A DNA stretch of 64,000 nt. Source: Schizochytrium sp. TIO01 (lineage: Eukaryota; Sar; Bigyra; Thraustochytrida; Thraustochytriidae). The DNA lies in contig SMSO01000035.1 in assembly GCA_004764695.1 (NCBI GenBank), positions 3,291,040 to 3,355,039 of the forward strand, written 5' to 3'. The translations under genes were made by a program, and so were the position numbers. The notes beneath the pieces were generated by a model. The model did no database searches and was not told where the DNA came from. It saw nothing but the letters and a program-made list of their open reading frames with translations. Numbering within the stretch: position 1 is the stretch's first letter; every line of letters begins with the position of its first letter. This document shows, one piece after another, positions 1-10,944 of the stretch.

Positions 1-1518
1 GTTATTCAATTAGACACTGATGGCACATTCGGTCTTTACTACGAACCCCTTGGTCTGAGTATATCTTCTGATATCCAGACTTGCACATTGATCAATGTCG
101 ATAGCGATGAAGAAATCACGAGGGAATGTTCAATCGATACTGATGGTCAAGTTATCACAGTACAGGTGGGTACCAATATAACTACATTATATCCCTATTC
201 GAGGTGGGATCTTTATGCTGATAACACATTTGTTGTATCAAATCTTCAATTTGGGGTTGTTTTTATTTGCGCTGGCGAAGAGTCGAGTGCACTGCCTATA
301 GAACATGACCTTGCAGCAGATTCCTTTCGATCTCGCTACGACTCTCGAATTTTTCACATGAGGTATGGTATTGCCACGATTGCATCGGATCCACTTCCGT
401 ATGGATGGTCAAATTCTGAAGAGAGTCTTGAAGATGCTTCTTCATCGTGTTACAGTTTTGCACTAAATTACTTAGAGGAATACCCTGATACTAATTTCAT
501 AGGACTTGTAGTGATTTCATTACCTCAAATAAGTATCGGTAATTGGTACCCATACGAGATTGACTCTTTGAGTGACGAGACCGGCTATGAACAGGGGTTT
601 CATCAACTCGAGTCCAGCACTGTGGAAGCTCTCTTAGTTCAATATGGTAACAGTTTTATGACGGAGGATGATGTTTCAGATTTTCAAGATAAATATTATG
701 ATTACTTTTTCACAAATTATTGGCGCGAAGCACATCCGCTGTCTAAAATTGCAATTATCGGTGTTGATGTCCAGGATATAAATTCAGCAGGTCTCGCAAC
801 AAAGGCTAGACTTGCTTTCCACGATACAGTTGAATCTCTAGGCGATTCCTTGACAACATATGTGAGTGTGTACGATTTACCAGATCCTTATTATAGAACT
901 GAAGGTACAATTACTCTTAGTAACGCATCATGTTCCGAGTCGTCGATTGCAAGTCAACCCTGGTTTATCAAGGGTTGGTGTGAAAATGCCGATGACTCGA
1001 CTGCATTTGGTAAAGAGAAAGTAGGCGTTCCGCGCCTGAGAGGGCCTGTCGGTTACAGAGCCTTTCGACAGTTGTACATGTCGGAGGAGCCAGCGCAAAT
1101 TAGTAGTATGACTAAGATAAGTTCGGATGAAATTGAACTAGTGTTTGATCGAGCAGTTGCCTTCTTAGTGCCAACACCTGCAACAGAAAATGCAACTTCA
1201 CATCCCTTTAGATGGAGTCCTCTATCTTCTTCAAGTTACTATGGTTTTAGTGATTCGTCGGAGACAATTGATAGTACTTATGTAAGTCTGTCGGAGGATG
1301 GCCTTACACTTACCATCGTTAGAACTGATGTGAGTGAAGACCTATCAGACACAACATTAAGTCAGGTTTTCTTCGGCGAAACTTATTTTCCATGTTGTGG
1401 CGATATCGTTGACCCTGACATTGCATCGACTGAAGACCTAGTATGCGTCCCGATGTCATGTGGACTAACATTGGCAAACAACTCATACATTCCTGTAGCA
1501 ATTTTTGGCACGTCCTGA
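1..1518 (+). CDS. 5'-truncated hypothetical protein, possibly secreted or surface-exposed
   Basis: The reading frame is open from base 1 to a TGA ending at 1518, so the true start lies left of the window; the first possible initiator inside it (TTG at 88) is not a real start. At least 505 residues are visible. The protein is rich in Ser, Thr, Tyr, Asp and Glu, has scattered Cys and N-glycosylation sequons, and shows no membrane helix in the visible part. This composition fits an extracellular or virion-surface protein. It sits 169 bp upstream of the M11-like pair on the same strand. I do not recognise the family and assign no function. Confidence 0.7.
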   Translation, partial: VIQLDTDGTFGLYYEPLGLSISSDIQTCTLINVDSDEEITRECSIDTDGQVITVQVGTNITTLYPYSRWDLYADNTFVVSNLQFGVVFICAGEESSALPIEHDLAADSFRSRYDSRIFHMRYGIATIASDPLPYGWSNSEESLEDASSSCYSFALNYLEEYPDTNFIGLVVISLPQISIGNWYPYEIDSLSDETGYEQGFHQLESSTVEALLVQYGNSFMTEDDVSDFQDKYYDYFFTNYWREAHPLSKIAIIGVDVQDINSAGLATKARLAFHDTVESLGDSLTTYVSVYDLPDPYYRTEGTITLSNASCSESSIASQPWFIKGWCENADDSTAFGKEKVGVPRLRGPVGYRAFRQLYMSEEPAQISSMTKISSDEIELVFDRAVAFLVPTPATENATSHPFRWSPLSSSSYYGFSDSSETIDSTYVSLSEDGLTLTIVRTDVSEDLSDTTLSQVFFGETYFPCCGDIVDPDIASTEDLVCVPMSCGLTLANNSYIPVAIFGTS

Positions 1519-1687
1519 GTGATGATAACTTGTAGTTTATATTATTTGAACTCGATACATAAGTTGTAGTTTGTTTATATCATGAAAGATCTATTTCACA
1601 TTTAAGTGTGCATAAAATTGCTCCTTAAAAAAAAATAAGAAGGATTCAGCTTAATTATTGTTTTAATATTATTGTTAATTTTTGTAC

Positions 1688-3645
1688 ATGACGAAACAAA
1701 AGTACCACAATGTTAAAAAATCTCATTCTAAACACGAATCTGATAACAGGATGAGCTACAAAACAAAAAGAACACTTGCATTTGTTGCATTTTTAGTGAT
1801 ATTAATTGGGACTGTAACAGGAGTTGTGGTTTCTAACTCATCAAACACAACAACGGAGTCTTCTTCAAGTAGCTCCTCGTCATCGAAGTCTTCTATTACA
1901 TCAACAGTATCAGACTCCTCTGCTTACTCCTCGGATGACTATACAAGTGAAACTTACAGCAGCGGCAACAGTAGCAGCAGTAGCGGAGATGATTATACAA
2001 CTCAAGTCCAAACATCAGCGCCAACCTCTAAACCTACGGCAAAGCCAACATCATCAACATCAACATCAACATCAGCCCCGACCACACCGACAAGCAAACC
2101 AACCGCATATCCAACAATTAACCCATCTGATGTTACAGTCGTGGACCTAACAAACAGTAAAACTCACAGCGATGTTGAATTTCGTGTCGTCAATACAGAA
2201 TCAGCCCTTGGGTATAGCCCATATTTAGAGCAAGGAAACGTCTCTGACTTTGGTAGATTTAAGCTTTCTGACTATGGATACCTCCGAACTTTAGTTCCTG
2301 ACTTTAAAGACATTACTTACTCTATGATTGGCTACCCAGAATCTACTGATAATACTATCAGTGATGATGACTATTGGGCTTATTTCGTGAATAAAATGGC
2401 ACTTTGGTCAAACTACACATATTCAATCAAAAATAACGGTGATTATGGATTCAAGAGATACACATTGGCAAAAAAGAGCTCATTTAAAGGCAAATGTGTC
2501 TCAGTTCGTAAGAAACTACTCACACTTGCAAAGAAGGATAAGACGAATTTCGTATCTAACAAGAGCACCCAGCATTATTTTGCGGCAATTTGTTACATTG
2601 GTGCAGGCAATGGAGCTGTTATTCAATTAGCCAATGGAAGTTTACCCAGTTATTTTCATGAATATGGTCATTTACTTCAATGGAATCACAACCATCTCTT
2701 CCAAAGACTCGACGATGGGCGCTGGGGTCAACTCGCCGAATACGGAGATCACTTCTCGTGCTCTGGTGGTATGGAGCTTTCTCGTGGCATCGATCACTAT
2801 GGCCCTGAAGGCTATACACCTGCACAAAAGCACGCATTTGGCTGGTTTGATGAAGACGATTATATCAATTTAGTCCCTGGAAACACTTATCGCCTGCGTA
2901 CTGTTTGGGAGAACACAATTGTTAATTCATCATATCCCATGGCTCTCTTTTATCGAGACCTTGTGTATGACTCTGAATCATGGTTCTCATTTTACAGATA
3001 TCCAAAGGTTTTTAGCTCAACATATGAGGAAGACCAGGGTGACAATGCACATGGAGATGGAATGGGGTTTGTGTTTCATGTTGCCTCTGGCAATACAAAA
3101 TCAAAACCTAGGAACCACGCCACACAAATTACCACATTCGGTAAGAATTACACTCATCATAATGGTTTGCGTTTCGAAACGGTGGATTTTAATCGAGACT
3201 ATGTAGATGTTCGAGTCACTTACGATAAGGCAGACCAGACAACGTGGGTTCCACAGTATAATATTTATCAAACAAAGATTAAATCTGGCAGTTCAACTCG
3301 GTATGCACAGACTACAGTTACTGCGAAATTACAAAGAAACTAGATGAGTATACTATAGACCCATTTTCAATCGACAATTATGCAACTGTGGTGTGTGATT
3401 GGGGTACTTACACTAATGGAGTTGAAGGCCTACCATCAATGATTGGACCTGGGTTGAAGTTTGCTGGTTCTGTTTTGGTTTACAAAAAACCAGTCACGAC
3501 TAACATGGAACATCAAACTATATCCGTGACAGTTAGTTATTCAAGCAAAAAGAAATTAACAAGTTCTGAGAATAATACGAGCTATCAGTGTACTTTAAAG
3601 ATAGGTCGTTTCCTGTGGCAGGATATTCTCATTTCATTCAAATAA
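1688..3645 (+). pseudogene. Gametolysin-like (M11) type II membrane metallopeptidase, frameshifted near the C-terminus
   Basis: The ATG at 1688 is preferred over TTG 1682. Residues 29-50 form one membrane helix after a basic N-terminus, suggesting type II topology. A Ser-rich stalk and a PT-rich linker follow, then the peptidase domain. Residues 324-334 read HEYGHLLQWNH, a complete HExxHxxxxxH zinc motif. The downstream YGD...GGM...GW pattern matches the Met-turn region of gametolysin-family M11 peptidases. The frame stops at 3343. The homologous C-terminal part continues one frame back (-1) to 3645, where its CDWG motif aligns with the next gene. A one-base loss near 3335 explains this; I see no slippery heptamer or intron. 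The ectodomain could still be made as a shorter protein. Peptidase assignment is firm; pseudogene status is inferred. Confidence 0.75.
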
Positions 3646-3816
3646 CAAATTATCTAACTACCAGTACATAACTTAATATTCACATTTCCATGTTTAAAAA
3701 AGTAACACCGCATACAATTTTTTTTGCATTTGACACTGAAATCCATACATAGACTTCAAAAGAGAGTTAATCATAAGCGCGATATAAGCGATAAAAAAGT
3801 ATTTATTTAAGTACTT

Positions 3817-6398
3817 ATGAAGAGGTCCCAGCAACATCATGGTGGGTCTTCAAATCGTGGGGGGCGACGTGGAATGCGGATTGTCGCCTCCAATGAAGGA
3901 GAATCTAGAAACAATGGATGCTGGGGTTCTTTCAAAGCATTACTTCACGAACATGGGATCGTGGCTTGCGTTATTCTTTTTCTCATTATTTGCATTGCGA
4001 TTGGTGCGTCTGTAGGTGTTAGTGCCGCATCTTCAATTACATCTTCAGATGCCTATTCAGCGTACTATGATGGTGAGTATCTATCGGGGTACAGTGAGTC
4101 TAATGAATATTCAAATGGTGCAGATGATACATATTCATCTGGTTCAACTGGTAGTAGTAGCAGCAGCAGCAGCAGTGGCTCTGCATACTCAAGCGCATAT
4201 GCATCATCTGGTGGAGCATATAGCTCAGGTGAGAGCAGTCGCAGGCGCCTCGGTGGTCTAGGGCGTCGACTAAGCATTTTGAATGAAGAAAACCCCACCA
4301 AAGGTGACGATAACACATTGACTCGTGGTCTTGACGGATCAAGACGTAATTTACAAACATCTGAGGTTCTTTCTAACTCAACGACTAATGATGATGAAGA
4401 AGACGATGAAGAAGACGACGAAGAAGACGATGAAGAAGACGACGAAGAAGACGATGAAGAAGACGACGAAGAAGACGATGAAGAAGACTCCGAAGAAGAC
4501 GATGAAGAAGACGACGAAGCAGACGACGAAGAAGACGATGAAGAAGACTCCGAAGAATACTCCGAAGAAGACGACGAAGAAGACGATGAAGAAGACTCCG
4601 AAGAATACTCCGAAGAAGACGACGAAGAAGACGACGAAGAAGACGATGAAGAAGACTCCGAAGAATACTCCGAAGAAGACGACGATGAAGACTATGAAAG
4701 TGACGAGGAGGACTATAGTTCTTTTGATGTTACAACAGCAATCGAGCAAGCGACAAGTGATGAGTCAACAAACCCAACGACTTATCCAACCAAGGCACCA
4801 GTTTTACCCACATCTAATCCTACTTACATGCCATCTGAAGCACCCACAACCCTCACTGTGCCAACACAGGCTCCAATTACCTCTCCACAGACAATGACAA
4901 ACAAACAAACATATACAGTTGAAGCAACTCTTAAAAATACTCTAAAGGAGCTTGGCTATAATCCAGCACAATCATGGGGGCCCTTTGATGAATCAAACTT
5001 TGGGTATTCATCCAGCTCTAATATAGGATACCTACGCACACTTATTGCAGATTTTAGAGACAAGACACTACCCCTTGCTGGAATCAATCCAGAGGACACT
5101 GGAACGAATTTCATTGACGATGACGAGTATCAAGCTTTGTTTCTAAGCAAATTTCACACATGGTCCAATGGGACTTATAGCATAGAATTAAATGGCGACG
5201 TTGGAATCCAACGAGTTCAAAGTAAATACAAGTATGCAAAGAGGCCATCATGTAGCAAAATTAGAAAACGAGTTGTATACCGCGCAAAGCGTGGTGATAG
5301 TTCGTTGAAGATTAATGATAAAACAAATCACTACGTTGGTGTCATGTGCTTCAACGGCGACGAAAGTGGAAGTTATATTCAACTTGCAAACAGTAGCATG
5401 ACAACGTATGCTTATGAATACGCACAGAAGGCGTTGGGCTGGGCAGATTCCAGTACATTTCAACGATTGCAGACTAAAGAATGGGGATATGTTGCCAAAT
5501 ACGGTGATTTATTGACTAGTAGTGGCGGAGTTCAAGTTTACCCCCGACGCGACATCATGGGGCCCGAAGGGTTTCTACCGATGCAGAAATATGCATTTGG
5601 GTGGCTCGGTGAGTCATCCTTCATGAATCTTGTTCCGGGCGTTACATATAGACTTCGCACACTTCGTGAAGGAACACTTACGAATAGTACATATCCATCT
5701 GCTCTTGTTTGGAAGGATCGTGTTTATGATTCAGAAGTGTGGTTCTCGTTTTATCAGTCAGATGGTGTGTTCGACACAGATTACGAGGACTTGGAAGGAA
5801 GCAATGCACATGGCAATGGATTGGGATTCGCATACCACATTCCAACGACTCAACGCACGGGAAGTCTCCGCGTTGGAACATTTGGCCGCTCCTTCACTCA
5901 TCACAGTGGTCTTGTGTTTACACAGTAAGTTCGACTGAAGACTATGTTGATGTCAAGGTGACATATACAAGGGCTCTTCAAACAACTTGGATCCCAACAT
6001 TCAACATAGTGGCTACAAAAACCCAATCTGGCACCAGTTCTCGCTACTCGAAGACCCGTGTGAAATTGGACCTCGAGAGAACATTTGACGAAACGGAGAC
6101 CTACCCATTTTCAATTACTCGTAATATGACAGTGACTTGTGATTGGGGTTCGTTCAGTAATGGCCTTGCTGAAGCAACTAATATTGTCACTATCGCGCCA
6201 CAAGTTAAGCCAATTGGAAGTGTAAACACACTGGGTCAAACGAGGTTTACGAGTAACCTCGAGACAATGAGTGCTTACGTAGATGTTAAGTTTAAGGCAA
6301 AGCGTAAACTCACCACAGCTGAGAAGAACGCAACCTATGATTGCGTTGTGAATGTCGGGCGTTTTCTTTCTTATAATATCAGCATTCCATTCAAGTAA
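3817..6398 (+). pseudogene. M11-like pseudoprotease paralogue with acidic repeat tract, frameshifted
   Basis: This is a tandem paralogue of the preceding gene with the same plan: basic N-terminus, one membrane helix (about residues 49-71), Ser/Gly-rich stalk, PT-rich linker and M11-like domain. An acidic tract is added at about residues 192-302. The zinc site is destroyed: positions matching the three histidines are Tyr533, Gln537 and Ala543, with only the Glu kept, and the Met-turn Met is replaced by Val. If made, it cannot be a standard M11 peptidase and may act as a binding or decoy surface protein. The main frame stops at 5928 and the homologous C-terminal part continues one frame back to 6398. 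The stop lies in a GTAAGT context, but no short intron restores the frame there. One-base loss is the simplest explanation. Confidence 0.72.
4384..4702 (+). repeat. In-frame acidic-coding minisatellite (GAT/GAC-GAA units)
   Basis: Degenerate 15-nt units made of GAC/GAT and GAA codons encode runs of EDDEE, interrupted by SEEYSEEDDEE variants. It lies inside the pseudoprotease gene between the stalk and the PT-rich linker. The opposite frame translates to long FF/VV strings that are shadows. Calcium-binding or electrostatic spacer roles are possible but not shown. Confidence 0.9.
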
Positions 6399-6425
6399 AA
6401 TAAAAAAAAAATATGGATTTTGTTT

Positions 6426-7730
6426 TCATTGATCATCTAATTGAAGATCACCGAGCAGTTTTTGTACTGTACTCTGATCTTGAATTTTAAATTCATCATT
6501 CTTATTTGACGCACTTCCGGAGACTTGATTATACAAATCTGTAATTCTTGTAACAAGTTTTAGAGCATCTTCACGCGTAGGAGCAGTATAAAAGCCCATA
6601 AAATGTGCTCTCTGGCTCATAGAGGAATCGTTTGAATGAAACACGATTGGCTTTCTAAGACCACCAGACTGTGTGGACATAGAATATAATCTTGATAACT
6701 GATCCTGCAAAATGTTTGATTGCATATCTGCATGAGTACCACCACTCGCTGTATCTAGGAATAGCACAACCAGCTTGATTTCAGGGTCATGCATGAGACG
6801 TTTGATGTGAGGAATAACAATTGGATAGACAGGATCAAACAAAGTATAGTCATGCCAGTAAGGACCAGGATTTCGGAGGATCTCGTCTGAATCAACATAA
6901 ATATACGCAACAGAAGATAATTGATTTTCAGAGCGTCTCCAGTCCCTAACGATCAAAGCATCTAATTTTTCAGAACGATGCAATATCGCATTTCGTAATG
7001 AACGAGGGATGCTTGTAGTGTCACAAAGCACAAGACGCAATTGGTTAGGACACCTAGGTTTCTTTCGCCCAAGTCTTGGAATTTGCTCTAAAATAGCACC
7101 GCATGTTTTTGACAAGTCTATATCATCAATATGTTGCACAATCGGTCTTTTAACTAGCACGTCAGTTGATTTGTTGCACATTTCAAGGGCTTGCATTTTG
7201 GCAACTGCTGGTAAAAGCGCGTGGTCGCGAATTTCAAACTCAAAGTCATATCCGCGTTCATCACTTTGGCCTTCATTAACATCTCCGTCACCGTCATCAT
7301 CAACAACAACTTGTTCGTTAATCTCTGCTTCGGTGTCGAACAAATCCTTAATTGCAGAGCAGCCCCTCTCCCCCTTATTGAAACCGACATGTGTAACATA
7401 TCCAGTGCCACTGCACTTGATGTACTGCAGGTTGTACTTGGTGAAAAGTTGCAAACCTTCATAGATCATGTTTGCAAACATATCACGCTCCTCGGTGTTG
7501 TTCACTCCAAACAAAAAATCAGTCTTCAAATTTTGCAAAGTTTCGTTTTTATTTTCCACATGATCGTACGAAACAATCAAATCCACCATACGATGTTGCG
7601 GCATTTCACCAATTTGTGCTTCCATATAATCATAAATACCATCCGTTCTTGTTATAAAAAAAGAGTAGAATCCAGGTAGCTCGCCAACGAGCGGGATGTT
7701 GACGTTCTTATAGCATTCATACCCCATCAT
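6426..7730 (-). CDS. Hypothetical protein, 434 aa
   Basis: An intact frame runs from ATG 7730 to a stop at 6426, convergent with the M11-like pair (27 bp apart). The protein is mixed alpha/beta in character, without a signal peptide or membrane helix. It has an acidic Asp/Gly/Glu-rich loop near residues 140-160 and a C-terminal half with alternating hydrophobic strands (for example LVVLFLD, residues about 317-323) that could be a Rossmann-like fold. I do not recognise the family. A palindromic AAGTAC-type sequence lies about 25-33 bp upstream of the ATG. Its position among primase, helicase and membrane genes suggests a viral gene. Confidence 0.65.
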   Translation of the reverse strand: MMGYECYKNVNIPLVGELPGFYSFFITRTDGIYDYMEAQIGEMPQHRMVDLIVSYDHVENKNETLQNLKTDFLFGVNNTEERDMFANMIYEGLQLFTKYNLQYIKCSGTGYVTHVGFNKGERGCSAIKDLFDTEAEINEQVVVDDDGDGDVNEGQSDERGYDFEFEIRDHALLPAVAKMQALEMCNKSTDVLVKRPIVQHIDDIDLSKTCGAILEQIPRLGRKKPRCPNQLRLVLCDTTSIPRSLRNAILHRSEKLDALIVRDWRRSENQLSSVAYIYVDSDEILRNPGPYWHDYTLFDPVYPIVIPHIKRLMHDPEIKLVVLFLDTASGGTHADMQSNILQDQLSRLYSMSTQSGGLRKPIVFHSNDSSMSQRAHFMGFYTAPTREDALKLVTRITDLYNQVSGSASNKNDEFKIQDQSTVQKLLGDLQLDDQ

Positions 7731-7866
7731 TTGCCTTTAAAACAAAATGTATGTGATAAGTACGTCTCTCAAGTTATTTTCCTGGGGGGTCCAAATTAGG
7801 TGTTTGCTGAGTAGTTGAGTCATATGTAAAAAAATCAATGCGTAATCCGAGGTGTGATACATAAAA

Positions 7867-8439
7867 ATGGTTGAATTAAGTTCTACACGAGTCATCCTAA
7901 TTTCACTCCTGTCTCTAGTTACGCAAAATATGACAGTCTTGGCACCTTGGTTAAAGACATCGACATACCAGGGAGGGTCAAGTGAGGCTCTATATAATAT
8001 TGGTCATATTTTCGCTTACTGGGATACAAGCGATACTTCAGTTCTCCAGTACCGTGTAACACTAGCATTTATCATCATGGCATCAATTTTTTCCACCATG
8101 GCATTTCTTTTTCAAATTTTAGAGGCCACTGGGAAGTTGCCAATGGGATCCGTGATTGCTATGCTGATTAACGCTTGCCAATGTCTGTGTGATATCATTG
8201 GATTTTCGATTTTCGCGTCACTTCTCGTGGAGCACTTTGATTCGTACACAGATGCGCCATATCATCCAGCTGGTATGACTCTGTTAGCAATAGCAACCTT
8301 TTCATCATTTCTCGTAGTATGTGAATATATATTTCGTAATTGCTGTGGTCGCTGTCGCTCTGTTTCTTTCTCGGAACCCAACACGAAAGCGCTGTCAATG
8401 TATGGAACTGGTAATCCGCAACAATCGTTTCCATATTAA
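7867..8439 (+). CDS. Four-helix (tetraspan) membrane protein, 190 aa
   Basis: An intact frame starts at ATG 7867. Hydropathy by eye gives four membrane segments, near residues 8-26, 62-84, 92-118 and 136-160. A polar loop with an NxT sequon follows the first, and the cytosolic tail is Cys/Arg-rich (RNCCGRCR) and ends in Ser/Gln/Pro. This layout resembles claudin/PMP22/MARVEL-like tetraspans, but no diagnostic motif is present. It is transcribed divergently from the 434-aa gene across 136 bp. It could be a virion or remodelling membrane protein; function unknown. Confidence 0.65.
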   Translation: MVELSSTRVILISLLSLVTQNMTVLAPWLKTSTYQGGSSEALYNIGHIFAYWDTSDTSVLQYRVTLAFIIMASIFSTMAFLFQILEATGKLPMGSVIAMLINACQCLCDIIGFSIFASLLVEHFDSYTDAPYHPAGMTLLAIATFSSFLVVCEYIFRNCCGRCRSVSFSEPNTKALSMYGTGNPQQSFPY

Positions 8440-8683
8440 TTTATTATTTTTAAAAAAATAATAATAATATCAATGTTACTAAAAAGTTTATAAATCGAAC
8501 GTTCAAGGAACTCTCTAACTTCAACGACACAAGAACGTTCTTGGAATGATTATGTACCGGTCTTGTATCGTTCAGGATAAAGGGAAAAATCGAAAGTTTT
8601 AATGGAAATAAGTAGGACAAGTAAAACCTGAATATCACCTGAAGACCATCGGTGCATATTGCTCCAAGTTGCAATTACATTCT

Positions 8684-9930
8684 ATGATGACATCAGACAT
8701 TCCACAGACTGCTCCTAAGTCCTACCCCGCATCCTTCAAAGGCACGCGTAATTTCGTACCTGAGGTGCACCAAGGGTCCTCCGGCCTTGAAATCTGTCGC
8801 AGGTATGGAAAGCCAACCTTTGCCATGGATATAAGAAACGGATGTGGTGCCAAGAGGTTTTTTGCTTCAGGCTATTGGCATTTTGTACACTTTTGGTACG
8901 CAGACAGAGTGAAAAACTACCCCAATAAACCGCCATCAATCCATGAAATTTTAGATTCGTCTAAACCCTCACGAATTTACTTTGATGTCGATTATAAATT
9001 GAGCAACCAAGATGACGATGAGAGGGATCATGGTAAAGATGAGAGAGCACGTGCGTTCCTAGGTGGATTTTTAGATCACATCAAGGAGTCTATCATAGAC
9101 ATGTTTGGGATAATCGATGACCCAGACATTCTTGTTCTAGATGCTACAACACCTTCGAAAATATCATACCACATTATCGTTGATATTTTTGTACAAGATA
9201 TCTGCACTGTCAAGGAGATTGTTCATACAATCAAGGCAACATACTCTGACGATTTAGACTTGGCAAACGAATTGGTCGATATGGCAGTTTATAACCACAA
9301 TCGTGGAATGCGAGTCGCCTGGTCTTCGAAGGAGAATAAAAAAGAAGGTGTTTTGTACCCCTTAGCATACGTGCAAAGTGGTGATGATGATAATACTGAC
9401 ACTGGTTCTACAATCAGTATCCAAAGGGTCACGGAGTATGATCCAGAAATGATGTTTAAGTCGCTGATCCAATGTTTAGTAGACAAGAATCAAATCATGA
9501 CGCATATTTTCAAAGATAAGATGCAATAGTTGCTCGACAGTATCGCACTGAGTCGAGTTTTGGTGGTATACCAACCTCTCAAATTCCCACAAATTTACTT
9601 GAAGCGTTCATTAAACAAGTTCACGGAGAATATGCTTCAATCAATAGTCCACGATTGTCAGATTTCTTCTTCCAATGCGTGATTGTGAAAGGCCGCTGTC
9701 CTTTTATAAAAGACGTTCACAAGTCCAACAACCAGTTTCTAAACGTGAACATGAAAACTAACAGAGCATGGTTCACGTGCTCGGATGTGGATTGCCCTTC
9801 GATCCGCTATCTTGAATGTGATATCCGCTTCGCACTTACCTCAGAATGGCCTTGGCAGGTGAAAACCCCTCGCTCCACTGGGCACAAGCCATCTGGAATT
9901 GAATCCATCTCGCCTAGACCCTCCGAATGA
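8684..9930 (+). pseudogene. Archaeo-eukaryotic primase (PrimPol / herpes UL52-type), frameshifted before the zinc motif
   Basis: The start is placed at ATG 8684 rather than TTG 8669. The catalytic core carries the three AEP motifs: FDVD (Asp101, Asp103), SYH (Ser161, His163) and DMAVYNHNRGMR (Asp199, Arg210). The first frame stops at 9529. The next frame back continues without interruption into a C-terminal module with Cys, CPF, HKSNN and FTCSDVDC, the CHCC zinc pattern of UL52/PrimPol primases, ending at 9930. A single-base loss near 9525 explains the break. The 3' end overlaps the convergent membrane-protein gene by about 90 bp. Such primases prime DNA replication in herpesviruses and many giant viruses and also occur as eukaryotic PrimPol; the setting favours a viral origin. 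Confidence 0.75.
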
Positions 9931-10812
9931 TCCAGATGTTTGAAACGCCAGATTGTGTGGTGTGTATGTTACATTCGATTGTACCCTCATTCGCTGCACA
10001 GATTCTGCATTTGGTGGTGATATGTAAACAACAACCATTGCATTATCCTTGATATTAATAATTCCTGCTCTAACCATGATATTGATTTTGAATTCTCTAT
10101 CAACCAAAATAAAACCAATAAAAATATACTCACAGATTGCAGATGACGTAAACCAAAAAATAAAAGCCGTCGCCAGAACAACTATCAGAAAAAAGAATTC
10201 ACTCGTTGATAAAATGAACGCATTTGTTTGTAATGTAGACTGCGTCGTGCTAGAATAAAAGCATTTAAAAAAAGAATGCTTGTGGATGAAGATCGATAAA
10301 GATGCAAAAAATAAAGCAAGTACAGCAAATATATTATGCACACCTGCATATTCCTCCACTGGGAGATATGTCAGAACAACCAATGAAATGATGTAAATTA
10401 CACAATTGAGTGCAATGAACTTAAACTGAAAACTATTTGTTCCTAGAAATTCTGCTAGAATGACCAAATAACTCTCGAGGCTATAACTGTGCAAATAAAC
10501 AATGAAAGTAAAGATCAATGTAGAGATCTTTGAACTGCCCATCATAGTGGATATAGATGCTCCACGTAAGCTATCAACTTGAAAGTTACAGTACATAACA
10601 AACACGACAAAGGAAGTTATACAGTAAATGGTTGTATATCTAAGAATCTCACGGGGGTCTGTCACGTATGTCCAAACAATACGAGGCCGTTCATCAGGGT
10701 CATCATTATCACCAACATCAACATTCGTCGCCGCTGCTTTAGCCAATAGTCTCTCATCGGTCGCCCGTCGATCAATTAACTTAAGTTCGTAAAAGTTCGC
10801 ATTATTATTCAT
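9841..10812 (-). CDS. Polytopic membrane protein, 323 aa
   Basis: An intact frame starts at ATG 10812. A polar, acidic N-terminus of about 55 residues is followed by about six hydrophobic helices (near residues 60-79, 97-120, 128-150, 157-178, 199-218 and 220-240). A soluble C-terminal tail has Ser/Gly/Arg-rich low-complexity sequence. No transporter, channel or receptor motif is visible and I do not recognise the family. The last 30 codons overlap the 3' end of the primase on the other strand; a stop may have been lost so that the tail extends into the neighbour. Confidence 0.6.
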   Translation of the reverse strand: MNNNANFYELKLIDRRATDERLLAKAAATNVDVGDNDDPDERPRIVWTYVTDPREILRYTTIYCITSFVVFVMYCNFQVDSLRGASISTMMGSSKISTLIFTFIVYLHSYSLESYLVILAEFLGTNSFQFKFIALNCVIYIISLVVLTYLPVEEYAGVHNIFAVLALFFASLSIFIHKHSFFKCFYSSTTQSTLQTNAFILSTSEFFFLIVVLATAFIFWFTSSAICEYIFIGFILVDREFKINIMVRAGIINIKDNAMVVVYISPPNAESVQRMRVQSNVTYTPHNLAFQTSGSFGGSRRDGFNSRWLVPSGARGFHLPRPF

Positions 10813-10944
10813 ACTTTAATCTAAAATTTAGTTCAGTTTTAATGAATGTCATACCTTAAACCAATTTATTACTCATTTATGTTTCTTGGTTTGACCATCA
10901 AATATCTGTCTTATAATATATCAACTCATTAGCCACCCTTAAGT

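Noticed and set aside
3325-3350. Programmed -1 ribosomal frameshifting in the M11-like genes
   Set aside because: No X-XXY-YYZ heptamer at either stop and the shift positions differ between paralogues; one-base loss is simpler.
4325-4897. Plus- and minus-strand frames over the acidic repeat (KK/TT or FF/VV strings)
   Set aside because: Shadows of the Glu/Asp codon repeat in the M11-like paralogue.
5915-5945. Short intron at the GTAAGT near the stop of the second M11-like gene
   Set aside because: The nearest AG gives a length that does not restore the downstream frame, and the homologue has no matching intron.
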